From Planctomycetia bacterium (lineage in GTDB: Bacteria; Planctomycetota; Planctomycetia; Pirellulales; PNKZ01), in the NCBI GenBank assembly GCA_021413845.1, contig JAIOPP010000008.1:186001-250000 (forward strand): a stretch of DNA of 64,000 nucleotides. Direction: 5' to 3'. Below the pieces are notes generated by a model. It worked only from the letters and a program-made list of their open reading frames with translations. It did no database searches and was not told where the DNA came from. The translations under genes were made by a program, and so were the position numbers. Positions within the stretch are counted from its first letter, which is position 1, and every line of letters begins with the position of its first letter. Shown piece after piece: positions 8,744-18,014 of the stretch.

Positions 8744-10426
8744 ATGCATGCCATCCGAGGTTCGTTTGCGGCCGTGGTGTTCGTGATCGGTTGCGCGACG
8801 CAGGTGCAGGCCGAGCTGCGCGTCGAGTCGCAAGCGGTCGCGGTGCCCGATCGCGCGGTGCCGAAATATCCGGCCGGTCCGATTCGCGGCACCCTCTTTC
8901 TCGGCCGGGGCTGCGGCGACTCGAAAGAAATCGTCGAAGCGTTTCTCGCCCTCGCCGGCGGTGAGAAGGCGAACATCGTCGTGCCGACCTTCGTCGACCC
9001 GGCCGGAGCCGCCGCGCATCCGAATGCCTGGTGGCGCAAACACGATTGGGCCAAGGTGCGGATTCTCACGGCCCGCAATCGGGCCGATGCCGAAAGCGCC
9101 GACTTCCTGGAAAAAATGCGCAAGGCGACCGGCGTTTGGTTCGACGACGATTCGGTGCGCGAGCTGATCGCGATCTACGGCGCGCCGCTGTTTCTGCAAG
9201 AGCTGAAGGCGCTGCTCGATCGCGACGGCGTCGTCGGCGGCGACTTGCGCGGCGCGCAAGCCTTGTCGCAGATCGTCGGCGTGCGGGATGCAGAGAAGAC
9301 GAGTGCAGAAAAGACGCCGGCCGAGAAGACGAAGACCGGGATCGATATCGTCGGCGGCTTCGGCTTGCTGCCGAATTGCATCGTCGGAATCGGCGACGAC
9401 GTCTCCGCCCGCAAAGCCGATCTCGCCGAGGTCATGAACCGATATCCGGGCCGTGTCGGTTTCGATCTCGACGACGACACGGCACTCGTCGTCCGCGGCC
9501 GGATGCTCGGCGCCGTCGGCACGGGAAGCGTGAATATCGTCCTCGCGGCGTCGACCGATCGGCCGGTGAATACGATTCGCCTCCGTCAACACATGCGCGA
9601 CGACCTCACGGCGCTCACCCGCGCCGCGATCGCGCGCACGCAGCCGTCGTTCCCGTTGGAGAAGCCCGCGGCGCCGCTCGTGCCGAAAGGTTCGCTCTTG
9701 GTCGTCGGCGGGGGTGGGATGTCGGAAAGCTTGCGGAAGAAATTCGTCGAGCTCTCCGGTGGCGCCGACAAAGCCGTGATCGCCGTCATCCCGACGGCGA
9801 GCGAGAACCCGGCGGCCGACGAAGGGGATATCGGCTGGCTGATGAAGGCCGGCGCGAAGAAGGTCGTGATCGTGCATGCGCGCACGCGGGCCGAAGCGAA
9901 CTCGCCGGAGTTGATCGCGAAGTTGCGCGAATGCGGCGGCGTCTGGTTCGGCGGCGGCCGGCAATGGCGGTTCGTCGATGCCTACGAAGGGACCGCCTGC
10001 TACGACGAGTTCCATGCCGTGCTCGCGCGCGGCGGAGCCATCGGCGGCAGTTCGGCCGGAGCCACGATCCAAGGGGAATATTTGGTACGCGGCAGCCCGA
10101 TCGTCAACACGATCATGATGGCCGAGGGTTACGAGCGGGGCTTCAACTTCATGCCGGGCACGGCCATCGATCAGCACTTCACGCAGCGCAACCGGAAGCC
10201 CGACATGGAAGGGGTGAAGCGAACGTTTCCGCAATTGCTCGGCCTCGGGATCGACGAAGGAACCGCGATCGTCGTCCAAGGCTCGCAGTTCGAAGTGGTC
10301 GGCCAAAACGAAGTCTCGGTCTTCCCGCCATCGGCCAAACTCGCCGCCGACGCCGAACCGCCGGCCCCGCAAGTCCTCAAGCCCGGCGACATCTACGACC
10401 TGAAGAAATTCAAGCGCAAAGATTAG
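8744..10426 (+). CDS. Secreted tandem cyanophycinase-like (peptidase S51) protein
   Basis: A 560-residue exported protein starting at 8744, where MHAIRGSFAAVVFVIGCATQ forms a signal peptide; an ATG at 8690 would place 18 polar residues ahead of it. It contains two S51-like domains of about 250 residues. The second (about 305-540) has GGSSAGA, the nucleophile elbow of cyanophycinase and peptidase E, plus a downstream QHF and DEGTA that fit the rest of the active site. In the first domain the matching elbow reads GGDLRGA, so the serine is lost and the domain is probably structural or inactive. Single-domain cyanophycinases are about 270-300 residues, so this is a duplication. The substrate may be a beta-Asp peptide; inferred. 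Confidence 0.85.
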   Translation: MHAIRGSFAAVVFVIGCATQVQAELRVESQAVAVPDRAVPKYPAGPIRGTLFLGRGCGDSKEIVEAFLALAGGEKANIVVPTFVDPAGAAAHPNAWWRKHDWAKVRILTARNRADAESADFLEKMRKATGVWFDDDSVRELIAIYGAPLFLQELKALLDRDGVVGGDLRGAQALSQIVGVRDAEKTSAEKTPAEKTKTGIDIVGGFGLLPNCIVGIGDDVSARKADLAEVMNRYPGRVGFDLDDDTALVVRGRMLGAVGTGSVNIVLAASTDRPVNTIRLRQHMRDDLTALTRAAIARTQPSFPLEKPAAPLVPKGSLLVVGGGGMSESLRKKFVELSGGADKAVIAVIPTASENPAADEGDIGWLMKAGAKKVVIVHARTRAEANSPELIAKLRECGGVWFGGGRQWRFVDAYEGTACYDEFHAVLARGGAIGGSSAGATIQGEYLVRGSPIVNTIMMAEGYERGFNFMPGTAIDQHFTQRNRKPDMEGVKRTFPQLLGLGIDEGTAIVVQGSQFEVVGQNEVSVFPPSAKLAADAEPPAPQVLKPGDIYDLKKFKRKD

Positions 10427-11091
10427 TCCGCACGGTTCGCTGGAAATCTTCTTTGGCCTAGTTCTTCGCGTTGAAATCCTGGCGCGCAAGTGCGATGTTC
10501 TGGTTCGTGACGGAGACAGGACTCCGACCTCTGCGAGGTTTCGACGCGTCGCTTCATTGCGACGACGAATCGCGATGGGAAGCTTTCGGTCGAGGCCGCG
10601 CCGCTTGTCGCCGCCGTCGGCCGGAAGGAATCGACTTAGCTGTCGGTCCCTCGCGACGCCGGTCGGCCGGGCGGCGTAATAACCGCGCGGCGTCTTCTTC
10701 TTCTCGCGAGCCAGTCTCGCGGAAGCCGGCCGGGTGCAATGCTCTGCGCAGAGAACGTTTGACAAGAAGCCCGACCGAACCCGGGCGACGACGCACGAAC
10801 TTTTTTGAAGTCGCCAGTGAGGCGATCACGGCCGTGCTTTGAATTAAAGTAGCAGGCACGTTCCACGTGCCGTAGCCACGAGGTCCTCTCAAGCGCGAAC
10901 CACGCTCGCAACGCAATCAGCCTCCGTTCAATAGCCCGGGATGTATATCCCGGGGAGCCGGCCTGTTCGTAGCGCTAAGCCATCCGTGGCGGACGGCACG
11001 TGGAACGTGCCTGCTACGTTAGCAACCGCGGGTATTCACCGCGCGGCTATCGATTCAACTGACCCCCGACCTCTGACCCCCGACCCCTCTC
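10427..11091. other. Long intergenic region carrying a REPIN-like element
   Basis: A 665-base gap. Positions 10849-11017 are the inverted-repeat element listed separately. The remaining 420 bases on the left hold short open frames that are arginine-rich on every strand and do not look like proteins. No RNA gene, terminator or convincing promoter is visible. Confidence 0.6.
10849..11017. repeat. REPIN-like inverted-repeat element, copy 1
   Basis: Two 23-base units in inverted orientation at 10849-10871 and 10995-11017. Each unit is itself a hairpin (GGCACGT, loop TCC, ACGTGCC) preceded by GTAGCA on its outer side. The unit is followed by GTAGCC at the left end and by GTCCGCCAC at the right end, so the ends are distinct. 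The 123-base core contains a further perfect hairpin at 10935-10954 (CCCGGGAT stem, GTAT loop). A second copy with the same ends in the opposite orientation lies at 42656-42798. No transposase is nearby. The pairing of palindromic units resembles REPINs moved by RAYT transposases; that relation is inferred. Confidence 0.8.
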
Positions 11092-13017
11092 CTACGTCGG
11101 CATCCCGAGCTGTCGCATCTTCCGATACAAGTTCGAGCGATGCAGGCCGAGGCGTTCGGCCGCTTCGCTCATGTTGCCCCCCGTCCGATCGATCGAGCGT
11201 TTGATATAGGTCTTCTGAAATTCATCGGTCGCCTCCGCCAACGAGAGATCGTCGGGCACCGGCGGCGCCACTTCCCCCGCCGCGGCGAGGATAAATGCCA
11301 AATCTTCCGGTTCGATCCGATCGCTCGAACACAAGTAGGCGAGCCGTTCCATGGCGTTTCGCAGCTCGCGAATGTTGCCGGGCCAAGCATGCGCTTCGAG
11401 TCGCTTCTTCGCCGCTGCCGAAAGCGCCGGCAGCTTGCGTCGGGCCTTCTTGGCGAAGTCGTGCAGAAAGTGCTCGGCCAAGAGGGTGATGTCGCCGGGC
11501 CGATCGCGCAGCGCCGGCAAGTTGATCGAAACCACGTTGAGTCGAAAGAACAAATCTTGGCGAAACTTTTTGGCCCGCACCATTTCCGCGAGGTTCTGAT
11601 TCGTCGCGGCGATGACGCGCGCATCGGTATGAATGCTCTTCGATCCGCCGACGCGGACGACCACCTTCTCTTCCAACACGCGGAGCAGTTTCGCTTGTCC
11701 GCCGAGGCTCAAGTCGCCGATTTCGTCGAGGAACAGCGTGCCGCCGTCGGCCAGCTCGAACTTGCCGGGCCGCGCCTCATGCGCATCGGTGAAGGCTCCT
11801 TTTTCATGACCGAACAGTTCGCTTTCCAGCAACGTCTCGGTGATCGCCGCGCAGTTGACGGCGATGAACGGCTGATCGCGGCGCGGGCTCAAGTAGTGGA
11901 TCGTCCGCGCCACGACTTCCTTCCCGGTGCCGTTCTCGCCGAGGATCAACACCGCGAGCTCTGTATCGGCGACGCGGCCGGTCGTCGAACGGAGCGCTTC
12001 GATCGCCGGCGACTCGCCGACGATCTGCACGCCCGAGGCCGCTTCGTCGGCCAGGTGTCGGCGCGACTGCATGAGTCGCGCCCGCTCTTGCGTGTTCTCG
12101 AGCGCCGTGGCGGCATGCGCGGCGAACTCCGTCAGCGCGGTTTCGTCTTCTTCGGTGAAGTCTCCTTCGAGCTTGTTGATCACCTCGAACGCGCCGAGGA
12201 TTTCTCCCCGCCGCGAAACGAGCGGCACGCAAATCAGCGTGCGGGTCTTGTAGCCGAGCTTCGCGTCGACGTCGCGCGCAATCTGCTCTTGGCCGAACCG
12301 CAGGTCGACGCGCCGCGGCTGCTTCATCCGAATCACTTCGCCGACGACTCCCTTGTCGTCCGGTATCCGCAGTTCGTTCCCTTCGACGCCGAGCGCCGGC
12401 CGGCCGATGAGGAGCTTATTGGGTTTGTCCCAGAGAAAGATGCTGGCCCGATCGGCTGCGAGCATCTTCGTCGCGGCCTCGGCCATCTGCACCAAGAGCG
12501 GCTCCATCTCCTGGGTCTGATTCCATTGCCCGGAGATCGTGAGGAGCGCTTCGAGACGGCGCCGGCGGCGATGTTCGCGACCGGCCGACCGGACCGAGCC
12601 GGCGGCTTGCGCGAACGAGGGCAGAACCTGTTCGACGGACCCTCGCATCCGTTCGGCCTGCGCCATGTCGGCGGCATGCACGATGAGGACTTCGCCGGCC
12701 GCGGCCCGGCGATCGACCGACGCGGCGATCCAGCCTTCGTTTTTCACCGGCGACTCGGAGTCGAGCGCATCGGCGAGGAACGCGGCGGTCAGCTCGCCCG
12801 AGGCCAGCGAGGCATTGCCGACCGAGGCGACGGTCGACCAACGGCCGTCGATGTTGCGCATGACCCCTGCAAAGTCGGCGGCGAGCCCGGAGGCGAGCGC
12901 TTGTAAAGCATTGTCCAAAAACGACTTATCGGACTCATGCGAGCGTAAGCCGAGTTCTAGGATCGTTTTGTTTAGAACCGCGAGAGATCCGGCGTTGTCT
13001 TTAGAGACGGAAGCCAT
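11092..13017 (-). CDS. Sigma-54 dependent activator: GAF, AAA+, Fis-type HTH
   Basis: A 641-residue bacterial enhancer-binding protein. An N-terminal sensory region (about 30-145) is followed by a GAF domain (158-308) and an AAA+ core (about 333-560). The core has Walker A GENGTGKE (360-367), Walker B GGTLFLDEIGD (425-435) and FRLNVV near the sensor region. The loop that contacts sigma-54 reads GAFTDA (407-412) instead of GAFTGA. A Fis-type helix-turn-helix closes the protein (about 600-640, GGNMSEAAERLGLHRSNLYRK). There is no receiver domain, so the signal probably acts through the GAF region. Two 20-bp palindromes lie 45-90 bases upstream of the start and may be its own binding sites. Divergent from metG. 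Confidence 0.93.
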   Translation of the reverse strand: MASVSKDNAGSLAVLNKTILELGLRSHESDKSFLDNALQALASGLAADFAGVMRNIDGRWSTVASVGNASLASGELTAAFLADALDSESPVKNEGWIAASVDRRAAAGEVLIVHAADMAQAERMRGSVEQVLPSFAQAAGSVRSAGREHRRRRRLEALLTISGQWNQTQEMEPLLVQMAEAATKMLAADRASIFLWDKPNKLLIGRPALGVEGNELRIPDDKGVVGEVIRMKQPRRVDLRFGQEQIARDVDAKLGYKTRTLICVPLVSRRGEILGAFEVINKLEGDFTEEDETALTEFAAHAATALENTQERARLMQSRRHLADEAASGVQIVGESPAIEALRSTTGRVADTELAVLILGENGTGKEVVARTIHYLSPRRDQPFIAVNCAAITETLLESELFGHEKGAFTDAHEARPGKFELADGGTLFLDEIGDLSLGGQAKLLRVLEEKVVVRVGGSKSIHTDARVIAATNQNLAEMVRAKKFRQDLFFRLNVVSINLPALRDRPGDITLLAEHFLHDFAKKARRKLPALSAAAKKRLEAHAWPGNIRELRNAMERLAYLCSSDRIEPEDLAFILAAAGEVAPPVPDDLSLAEATDEFQKTYIKRSIDRTGGNMSEAAERLGLHRSNLYRKMRQLGMPT

Positions 13018-13061
13018 GATTTAACGATCCGATCGAGTGGTTATGCCTGTCAAAGCGGTAA

Positions 13062-13107
13062 TGTGTCCTAAATGAGACACAATTAAATGTATCATAAAAT
13101 GGACACA
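13062..13107. promoter_or_regulatory. Pair of 20-bp palindromic operators
   Basis: Site 1 at 13062-13081 is TGTGTC-N8-GACACA with perfect half-sites. Site 2 at 13088-13107 is TGTATC-N8-GACACA, one base off. The spacers are A/T-rich and the centres are 26 bp apart. The pair lies in the divergent gap between the sigma-54 activator (start 13017) and metG (start 13223), nearer the activator. Inverted repeats of this type are usual for dimeric Fis-type HTH regulators, so autoregulation is plausible; the binding protein is inferred. Confidence 0.6.
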
Positions 13108-13222
13108 ATGGAAGTCGGATGGAATCGATTTTACGTCGTTCGTGTCTGCGGCTCGTTCGGTTTCGCACCCGAGGTCGCTCCGCTACAATCCTGTTTTGCC
13201 CCCATTTCGGCTCGAAAATCGT

Positions 13223-15373
13223 ATGGCATCCCGTCGCATTCTCGTTACCGCTGCGCTCCCTTACGCCAACGGTCACATCCATATCGGCCACTTGGTCGAG
13301 TACATTCAGACCGACATTTGGGTCCGTTTCCAGCGCCTCATCGGCAATCGGGCCGTGTTCGTCTGTGCCGACGATACGCACGGCACCGCGATCATGCTGC
13401 GGGCCCGGCAAGAGAAGCGGAGCGAAGACGCGGTGATCGCCGATATGCGCGAGGCCCACATTAAGGACTTCGCCGGTTTCGACGTCGCGTTCGACAACTA
13501 CGGCAGCACGCATTGCGACGAGAATCGCGCGCTGTGCGCCGAGTTTTGGAGTGCGTTCCGCAAGTCGGGCCTCGTCGACGAGCGAAACATCGACCAGTTG
13601 TACGATCCCATCGAGCAGACGTTTCTTGCCGATCGGTTCGTGAAAGGAAAGTGCCCGAAGTGTAAGTCGCCCGATCAATACGGCGACAACTGCGAGAAGT
13701 GCGGCGAGACGTATAGCGCGACGGAGTTGCTCGAGCCGTACAGCGTCTTCAGCGGCGCGAAGCCGGAGCTGCGTCCTTCGACCCATTGGTTCATCCGCAC
13801 CGAAGACGAACATGCGTTCATCGACGAGTGGACGAAGCGGCCCGACAGTCTGCACAAAGACGTGGCCGATTGGCTCGCCTCGGCGTTTCTTTCCGGTCCG
13901 TTGCACGACTGGGACGTCTCGCGGCCGGCGAAATACTTCGGCTTCGAGATACCCGACGCGCCGGGCAACTATTGGTACGTCTGGTTCGATGCCCCGATCG
14001 GCTACATCGCGAGCACGGAGCAATGGTGCAAGCAGCAGACTGCGCAAGGAAAGAGTGAGCAGCTCGCCGATTGGTGGAAGAATAAGGATGTTGAGATCCA
14101 CCACTTCATCGGCAAAGACATCACGCGGTTCCACACGTTGTTTTGGCCGGTGATGCTGAAGACCGCCGGTTATACGTTGCCGCACCGCGTCCATATCCAC
14201 GGCTTCCTCACCGTCGACGGCGAGAAGATGTCGAAGGCGCGAGGCACGTTTATTCGTGCTGCTGCGTACCTCAATCATCTCGACCCGGCCTGGCTCCGCT
14301 ACTACTATGCCTCGAAGCTCACGCCGAAGCTCGACAACCTCGACCTAAACCTCGACGAGTTCGTCGCCAAGGTGAATGGCGACTTGGTCGGCAAGATCGT
14401 GAACCTTGCGAGCCGCACGGCGCGGTTCGTCGAAACGGTCGGCTTGTCCCCCACGTATCCCGACGACGGCGGCTTGTTCACGGCGGCCGCGGCGGCAGGT
14501 GCCGAGATCGCCGAAGCGTATGAAGCGTGCGACTACAATCGCGCGATGCGCACGATCATGGCCTTGGCCGACAAGGCCAACGGCTACGTCAACGAGCAAG
14601 CTCCGTGGAAGGCGAAAGACGATCCGGCGCAAACCCGCCGCGTGCAAGACGTTTGCACGGTGTCGCTGAATCTCTATCGTCAGCTCGTCGTGTATTTGGA
14701 GCCCGTCTTGCCGCGGCTTGCCGCCGCGACGAGCGAACTATTGAACGATAAGCTCGAGAGCTGGCAACAATCGCAGCAGCCGCTCGTGGGCACGCCGCTC
14801 GGCAAATTCAAACATCTCATGAACCGCATCGACCCGAAACAGGTACAAGCCATGATCGAAGAAAGTAAGCACGAAGCCGAAGCCGCGAAAGCCTCGGCCG
14901 AACCGAAGACCACGGCCGCCGCTCCGGCTTCGGCCGGCGAAGCGGCCCCGCTGACGGGCAACGTCGTCGCTGCTTCGGCTAGCGACGCCGGATGGAACGA
15001 CGGGCCGGAATCGCTCGCCGCCGAGCCGCTGGCGGCGACTTGCACGATCGACGACTTCGTGAAGGTCGACTTGCGCGTGGCGCGGATCGTCGCGGCGGAG
15101 CATGTGCCCGAGGCGAAGAAGTTGTTGCGACTCACGCTGAGCCTCGGCGGCGACGACAAACGCAACGTCTTCGCAGGCATCAAGAGCGCATACAAGCCGG
15201 AAGACCTCGTCGGCCGGCTCGTGATCTGCGTGGCGAACCTGCAACCGCGGCAAATGAAGTTCGGCTTGAGCGAAGGGATGGTCGCGGCGGCCGGCGGCGG
15301 CGGGCCGGAAGGAAAAGAAATCTTCCTGCTCTCGCCCGACAGCGGAGCGAAGCCGGGCATGCGCGTGCATTGA
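13223..15373 (+). CDS. metG: Methionine--tRNA ligase
   Basis: A 716-residue class I aminoacyl-tRNA synthetase that charges tRNA(Met). The start at ATG 13223 gives the family N-terminus [21 protein letters not shown], containing the HIGH-type signature (20-23). KMSKA (335-339) is the KMSKS loop. A zinc knuckle is formed by Cys 144, 147, 157 and 160. The anticodon-binding helical domain follows, then an Ala/Glu-rich linker (about 550-600) and a C-terminal OB-fold tRNA-binding domain of the Trbp111 type from about residue 606 ([22 protein letters not shown]). Length and domain order are normal for the long MetG form. No T-box leader is visible upstream; the only structure there is the operator pair facing the divergent regulator. 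Confidence 0.97.
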   Translation: MASRRILVTAALPYANGHIHIGHLVEYIQTDIWVRFQRLIGNRAVFVCADDTHGTAIMLRARQEKRSEDAVIADMREAHIKDFAGFDVAFDNYGSTHCDENRALCAEFWSAFRKSGLVDERNIDQLYDPIEQTFLADRFVKGKCPKCKSPDQYGDNCEKCGETYSATELLEPYSVFSGAKPELRPSTHWFIRTEDEHAFIDEWTKRPDSLHKDVADWLASAFLSGPLHDWDVSRPAKYFGFEIPDAPGNYWYVWFDAPIGYIASTEQWCKQQTAQGKSEQLADWWKNKDVEIHHFIGKDITRFHTLFWPVMLKTAGYTLPHRVHIHGFLTVDGEKMSKARGTFIRAAAYLNHLDPAWLRYYYASKLTPKLDNLDLNLDEFVAKVNGDLVGKIVNLASRTARFVETVGLSPTYPDDGGLFTAAAAAGAEIAEAYEACDYNRAMRTIMALADKANGYVNEQAPWKAKDDPAQTRRVQDVCTVSLNLYRQLVVYLEPVLPRLAAATSELLNDKLESWQQSQQPLVGTPLGKFKHLMNRIDPKQVQAMIEESKHEAEAAKASAEPKTTAAAPASAGEAAPLTGNVVAASASDAGWNDGPESLAAEPLAATCTIDDFVKVDLRVARIVAAEHVPEAKKLLRLTLSLGGDDKRNVFAGIKSAYKPEDLVGRLVICVANLQPRQMKFGLSEGMVAAAGGGGPEGKEIFLLSPDSGAKPGMRVH

Positions 15374-15386
15374 TGCGCGCAGCGCG

Positions 15387-16307
15387 TCAGCGGCGGACGA
15401 ACTTCTGCACGCGGCGGCCGTTGATTTCCGTGACGAAGAGATTCCCTGCGGCGTCGAAGGCGAGCATGTGCGGCATGTCGAATTCACCGGCGGCGCGGCC
15501 TTTGCGGCCGAAGCGTTCGACGACTCGGCCTGCTTCGTCGAGACGCAGGACTTCGTTCGCGCGACCATCGGCGACGTAGGTGCGGCCTTCGCGATCGAGT
15601 GCGAGCCCGTAGGGTGCGAAGCCGGACCAGACCTCGAGCAGCTTGCCGTCTTCGTCGAAAACCTGGATGCGATCGTTCTCGCGGTCGCCGACGAGCAGCC
15701 GACCTTTTCGATCGCGCACGATGGCATGTGGAATACGGAACTCACCGCGCTGCGAGCCGAGCGCGCCCCAAGTATGCAGCAGAGCACCGCTCGGTGAGAA
15801 CTTCAGCACGCGGCTGTTGCCGTAACCATCGGCGACGTAGAACTCGCCGCGCGAGCCGAACGCCACATCGGTCGGCTTGTTGAATGCGTCGGCGCCGTCG
15901 CCGGCTTTCCCGGTGCCGAGCGATAAGAGGAGTTTGCCGTGACCGTCGAACTTCAGCACGCGATGATTCCCGATGTCGGTCAGCCAAACATCGTCGTTTG
16001 CGTCGATGCGCAGACCGTGGGCGCTGCCGATCGCACCGTCGCCCCAAGAGCGGACGATTTTTCCTGCGGCATCGCACACGATGACCGGATGCTCGCCGCG
16101 GTGGAAAAGAAAGATCTCGCCGCGGCTATCGATCGCCACGGCCGAGCAAGCGCCGAGCGTCCAACCTTCCGGAAGCTGCAAGAAAGGAACCGGCTGCCAC
16201 GCAGCAGCTTCGGCGGCTCGCGCCGAGCCGACCTCGCAGAACAGCGCTACCGCACACGCAGCGAATATGCCGAGTGCGAAGCGCATCAGCCGGGAAACGG
16301 TTCGCAT
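15387..16307 (-). CDS. Secreted NHL-repeat beta-propeller protein
   Basis: A 306-residue exported protein with a signal peptide of about 31 residues ending in SARAAEA. The rest is a six-bladed NHL-type propeller: repeats of the form H-x-L-x-x-D-x-x-G-x-x-x-V-x-D-x-x-N-x-R-V-x-K-F occur about every 45 residues (for example DVWLTDIGNHRVLKF and EFYVADGYGNSRVLKF). The NKPTDVAF...VADGYGNSR stretch resembles peptidyl-alpha-hydroxyglycine lyase, but that resemblance is common in bacterial NHL proteins and does not establish the enzyme. It is convergent with metG, 13 bases beyond its stop, and is followed on its own strand by a Tat-type oxidoreductase. Likely a binding scaffold. Confidence 0.88.
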   Translation of the reverse strand: MRTVSRLMRFALGIFAACAVALFCEVGSARAAEAAAWQPVPFLQLPEGWTLGACSAVAIDSRGEIFLFHRGEHPVIVCDAAGKIVRSWGDGAIGSAHGLRIDANDDVWLTDIGNHRVLKFDGHGKLLLSLGTGKAGDGADAFNKPTDVAFGSRGEFYVADGYGNSRVLKFSPSGALLHTWGALGSQRGEFRIPHAIVRDRKGRLLVGDRENDRIQVFDEDGKLLEVWSGFAPYGLALDREGRTYVADGRANEVLRLDEAGRVVERFGRKGRAAGEFDMPHMLAFDAAGNLFVTEINGRRVQKFVRR

Positions 16308-16333
16308 CTCGTTGCTGCCTCAAGGTAAAAAAT

Positions 16334-17797
16334 TTACAGTTCGCTCTCGCTCGGCAAGGCGAACCCACGGCGATATTCGCGCTTCAACAGTGCATCGGCG
16401 GCCGAGTTGTCGACGAACTTCTCTTTCGCCGAGTCGATCTTGAGCGCCGTGCCGAGCGTGAGTTGCGTCTTCTCCGCATCGACGCCGTTGTCGCGCAGGT
16501 GCTCGAGCATCCGCCCGAACGTCGCGCGCGTTTCCGGGTCGAATTCCTTGCCGCCGAGATACGCTTCGATCTCCTTCGCCGCAACCGCTTGGCCGGTGCG
16601 ATGCGAGATGTTCGCGACGTGGCAGAGTGCCGTCGATTGGTGTCCTTCGAGAATCTCGGCGTTCAAGTCGGTCGGCTTGCGGCTCCGGACCGCGCGCGTG
16701 AAGTTCGCGAAATGGTTCTCCCCTTTCCCTTCGAACTTCCGGACGAGGTTGCCGGCCGGATCGAAGAGAGTCGCATCGGCGATGAAACCTTCGGTGCCGT
16801 AGAGGACATAGCCGGATTTGAACTTCTCGCTGAACGGCTTCGACTTGAGCCCACGCACTTCCTGGATGATCGTCGTCGGGCCGTAGCGATGCACGGTCAT
16901 CTGTGTGTTGGGGGTTTCGCCGGCATCTTCGTAGCCGAGGCGTCCGCCGATGCTCAGCGCGGAGTCGCCGATGCCGTCGAGCTTCAGGAGCCAGCGGCAA
17001 ATGTCGACCATGTGGATGTTGTTGTTGCCGAGCTCGCCGTTGCCGGTGTCCCACACCCAATGCCAATCGTAGTGCAGCTTCGGCCGCGAGGGCTTCTCTA
17101 CCAAGGCCGGGCCGAGCCAGAGGTTCATGTCGAGCTTCGGAGGAACTTCGCACGCGCCGCGCGGGCCGATCGAACCGCGTTGCCCGTAGATGATCGTGCG
17201 CGCGAGCTTCACGTCGCCGAGCTTCCCGGCTTGCACGTATTCATGCGCCGCTTTCAACGGACCGGAAGAGCGGTTTTGCGTTCCACCTTGGCAGATCCGG
17301 TTCAGCTTTCGCGCGGCCTGCACCATGCGTCGCCCTTCGACGACGTTATGGCAAACCGGCTTCTCGACATAGACATCCTTGCCGGCTTGCATCGCCCAGA
17401 TGGCTCCCAGCGCATGCCAATGATTCGGAGCGGCGATCGAGACCGTATCGACGAGCTTGTCGTCGAAGATGCGGCGCAAGTCTTGCACGACTTGCGGCCG
17501 GTAACCCTGCTTTGCTTCGATCGCGGCGGCCAGTTCCTCGGCGAGCGCAAGATCGGGATCGCAAACATAGGCGAGCCGCACGCCCGACTGCCCGCCGAAT
17601 TCCGCGGCATGCACTTTGCCCCGAATGCGGCAGCCGATCACGGCATGCTGCAACACATCGCTCGGAGAAGTTTTATCCGTCGCCGTTTTCGCGGCGGTCG
17701 TCTCGGGTGCGGCTTGCGCGCTCGAAGCGGCCGTGGCGGCAGCTGCGGCGGCAAACAAAGATTCTTCGAAAAAGCGACGGCGCGTGACGTGCGGCAT
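16334..17797 (-). CDS. Exported Gfo/Idh/MocA family oxidoreductase
   Basis: A 487-residue NAD(P)-dependent oxidoreductase-family protein. The start at 17797 is chosen because the protein then opens with a Tat-like signal (TRRRFFEESLFAAAAAATAA), typical of planctomycete members. A Rossmann domain follows (AVIGCRIRG..., where the usual GxGxxG reads GCRIRG), and the family EKP motif appears as VEKPVCHNVVEGR. The C-terminal half holds the GFO_IDH_MocA_C beta domain with WVWDTGNGELGNNNIHMVD. Likely substrates are sugars or polyols, with the cofactor pre-bound before export. It diverges from a second, cytoplasmic family member at 18015, across a 217-base shared promoter region. The altered glycine motif is a caution about cofactor binding. 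Confidence 0.92.
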   Translation of the reverse strand: MPHVTRRRFFEESLFAAAAAATAASSAQAAPETTAAKTATDKTSPSDVLQHAVIGCRIRGKVHAAEFGGQSGVRLAYVCDPDLALAEELAAAIEAKQGYRPQVVQDLRRIFDDKLVDTVSIAAPNHWHALGAIWAMQAGKDVYVEKPVCHNVVEGRRMVQAARKLNRICQGGTQNRSSGPLKAAHEYVQAGKLGDVKLARTIIYGQRGSIGPRGACEVPPKLDMNLWLGPALVEKPSRPKLHYDWHWVWDTGNGELGNNNIHMVDICRWLLKLDGIGDSALSIGGRLGYEDAGETPNTQMTVHRYGPTTIIQEVRGLKSKPFSEKFKSGYVLYGTEGFIADATLFDPAGNLVRKFEGKGENHFANFTRAVRSRKPTDLNAEILEGHQSTALCHVANISHRTGQAVAAKEIEAYLGGKEFDPETRATFGRMLEHLRDNGVDAEKTQLTLGTALKIDSAKEKFVDNSAADALLKREYRRGFALPSESEL

Positions 17798-18014
17798 GAA
17801 TACCTCGAGGCGGGAGAGCAGGGCGGCAGGGAACGTATTCTGACCCATCTTCGCGGCGCGTACCACTCTTTTTCGCCGGCACAGTCGGGCCGGTTGACAA
17901 TCGAACCGCAGACCGGCACAACGGAAGCAACACGACCGATCCGCTTCCGCTCCGACGGAATTCTCGTCGAGCGGCTTCCGAACAATCTTCCAAGCAACGC
18001 CCGAGCCAGCAACG

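Noticed and set aside
8678-10765. A 695-codon open frame on the minus strand opposite the cyanophycinase-like gene
   Set aside because: It mirrors codon bias of the real gene, is full of Arg, Asp and His without domain motifs, and the plus-strand protein has clear family signatures.
10471-10842. A 123-codon frame left of the first repeat element
   Set aside because: Composition is Arg-rich in all frames and there is no ribosome site.
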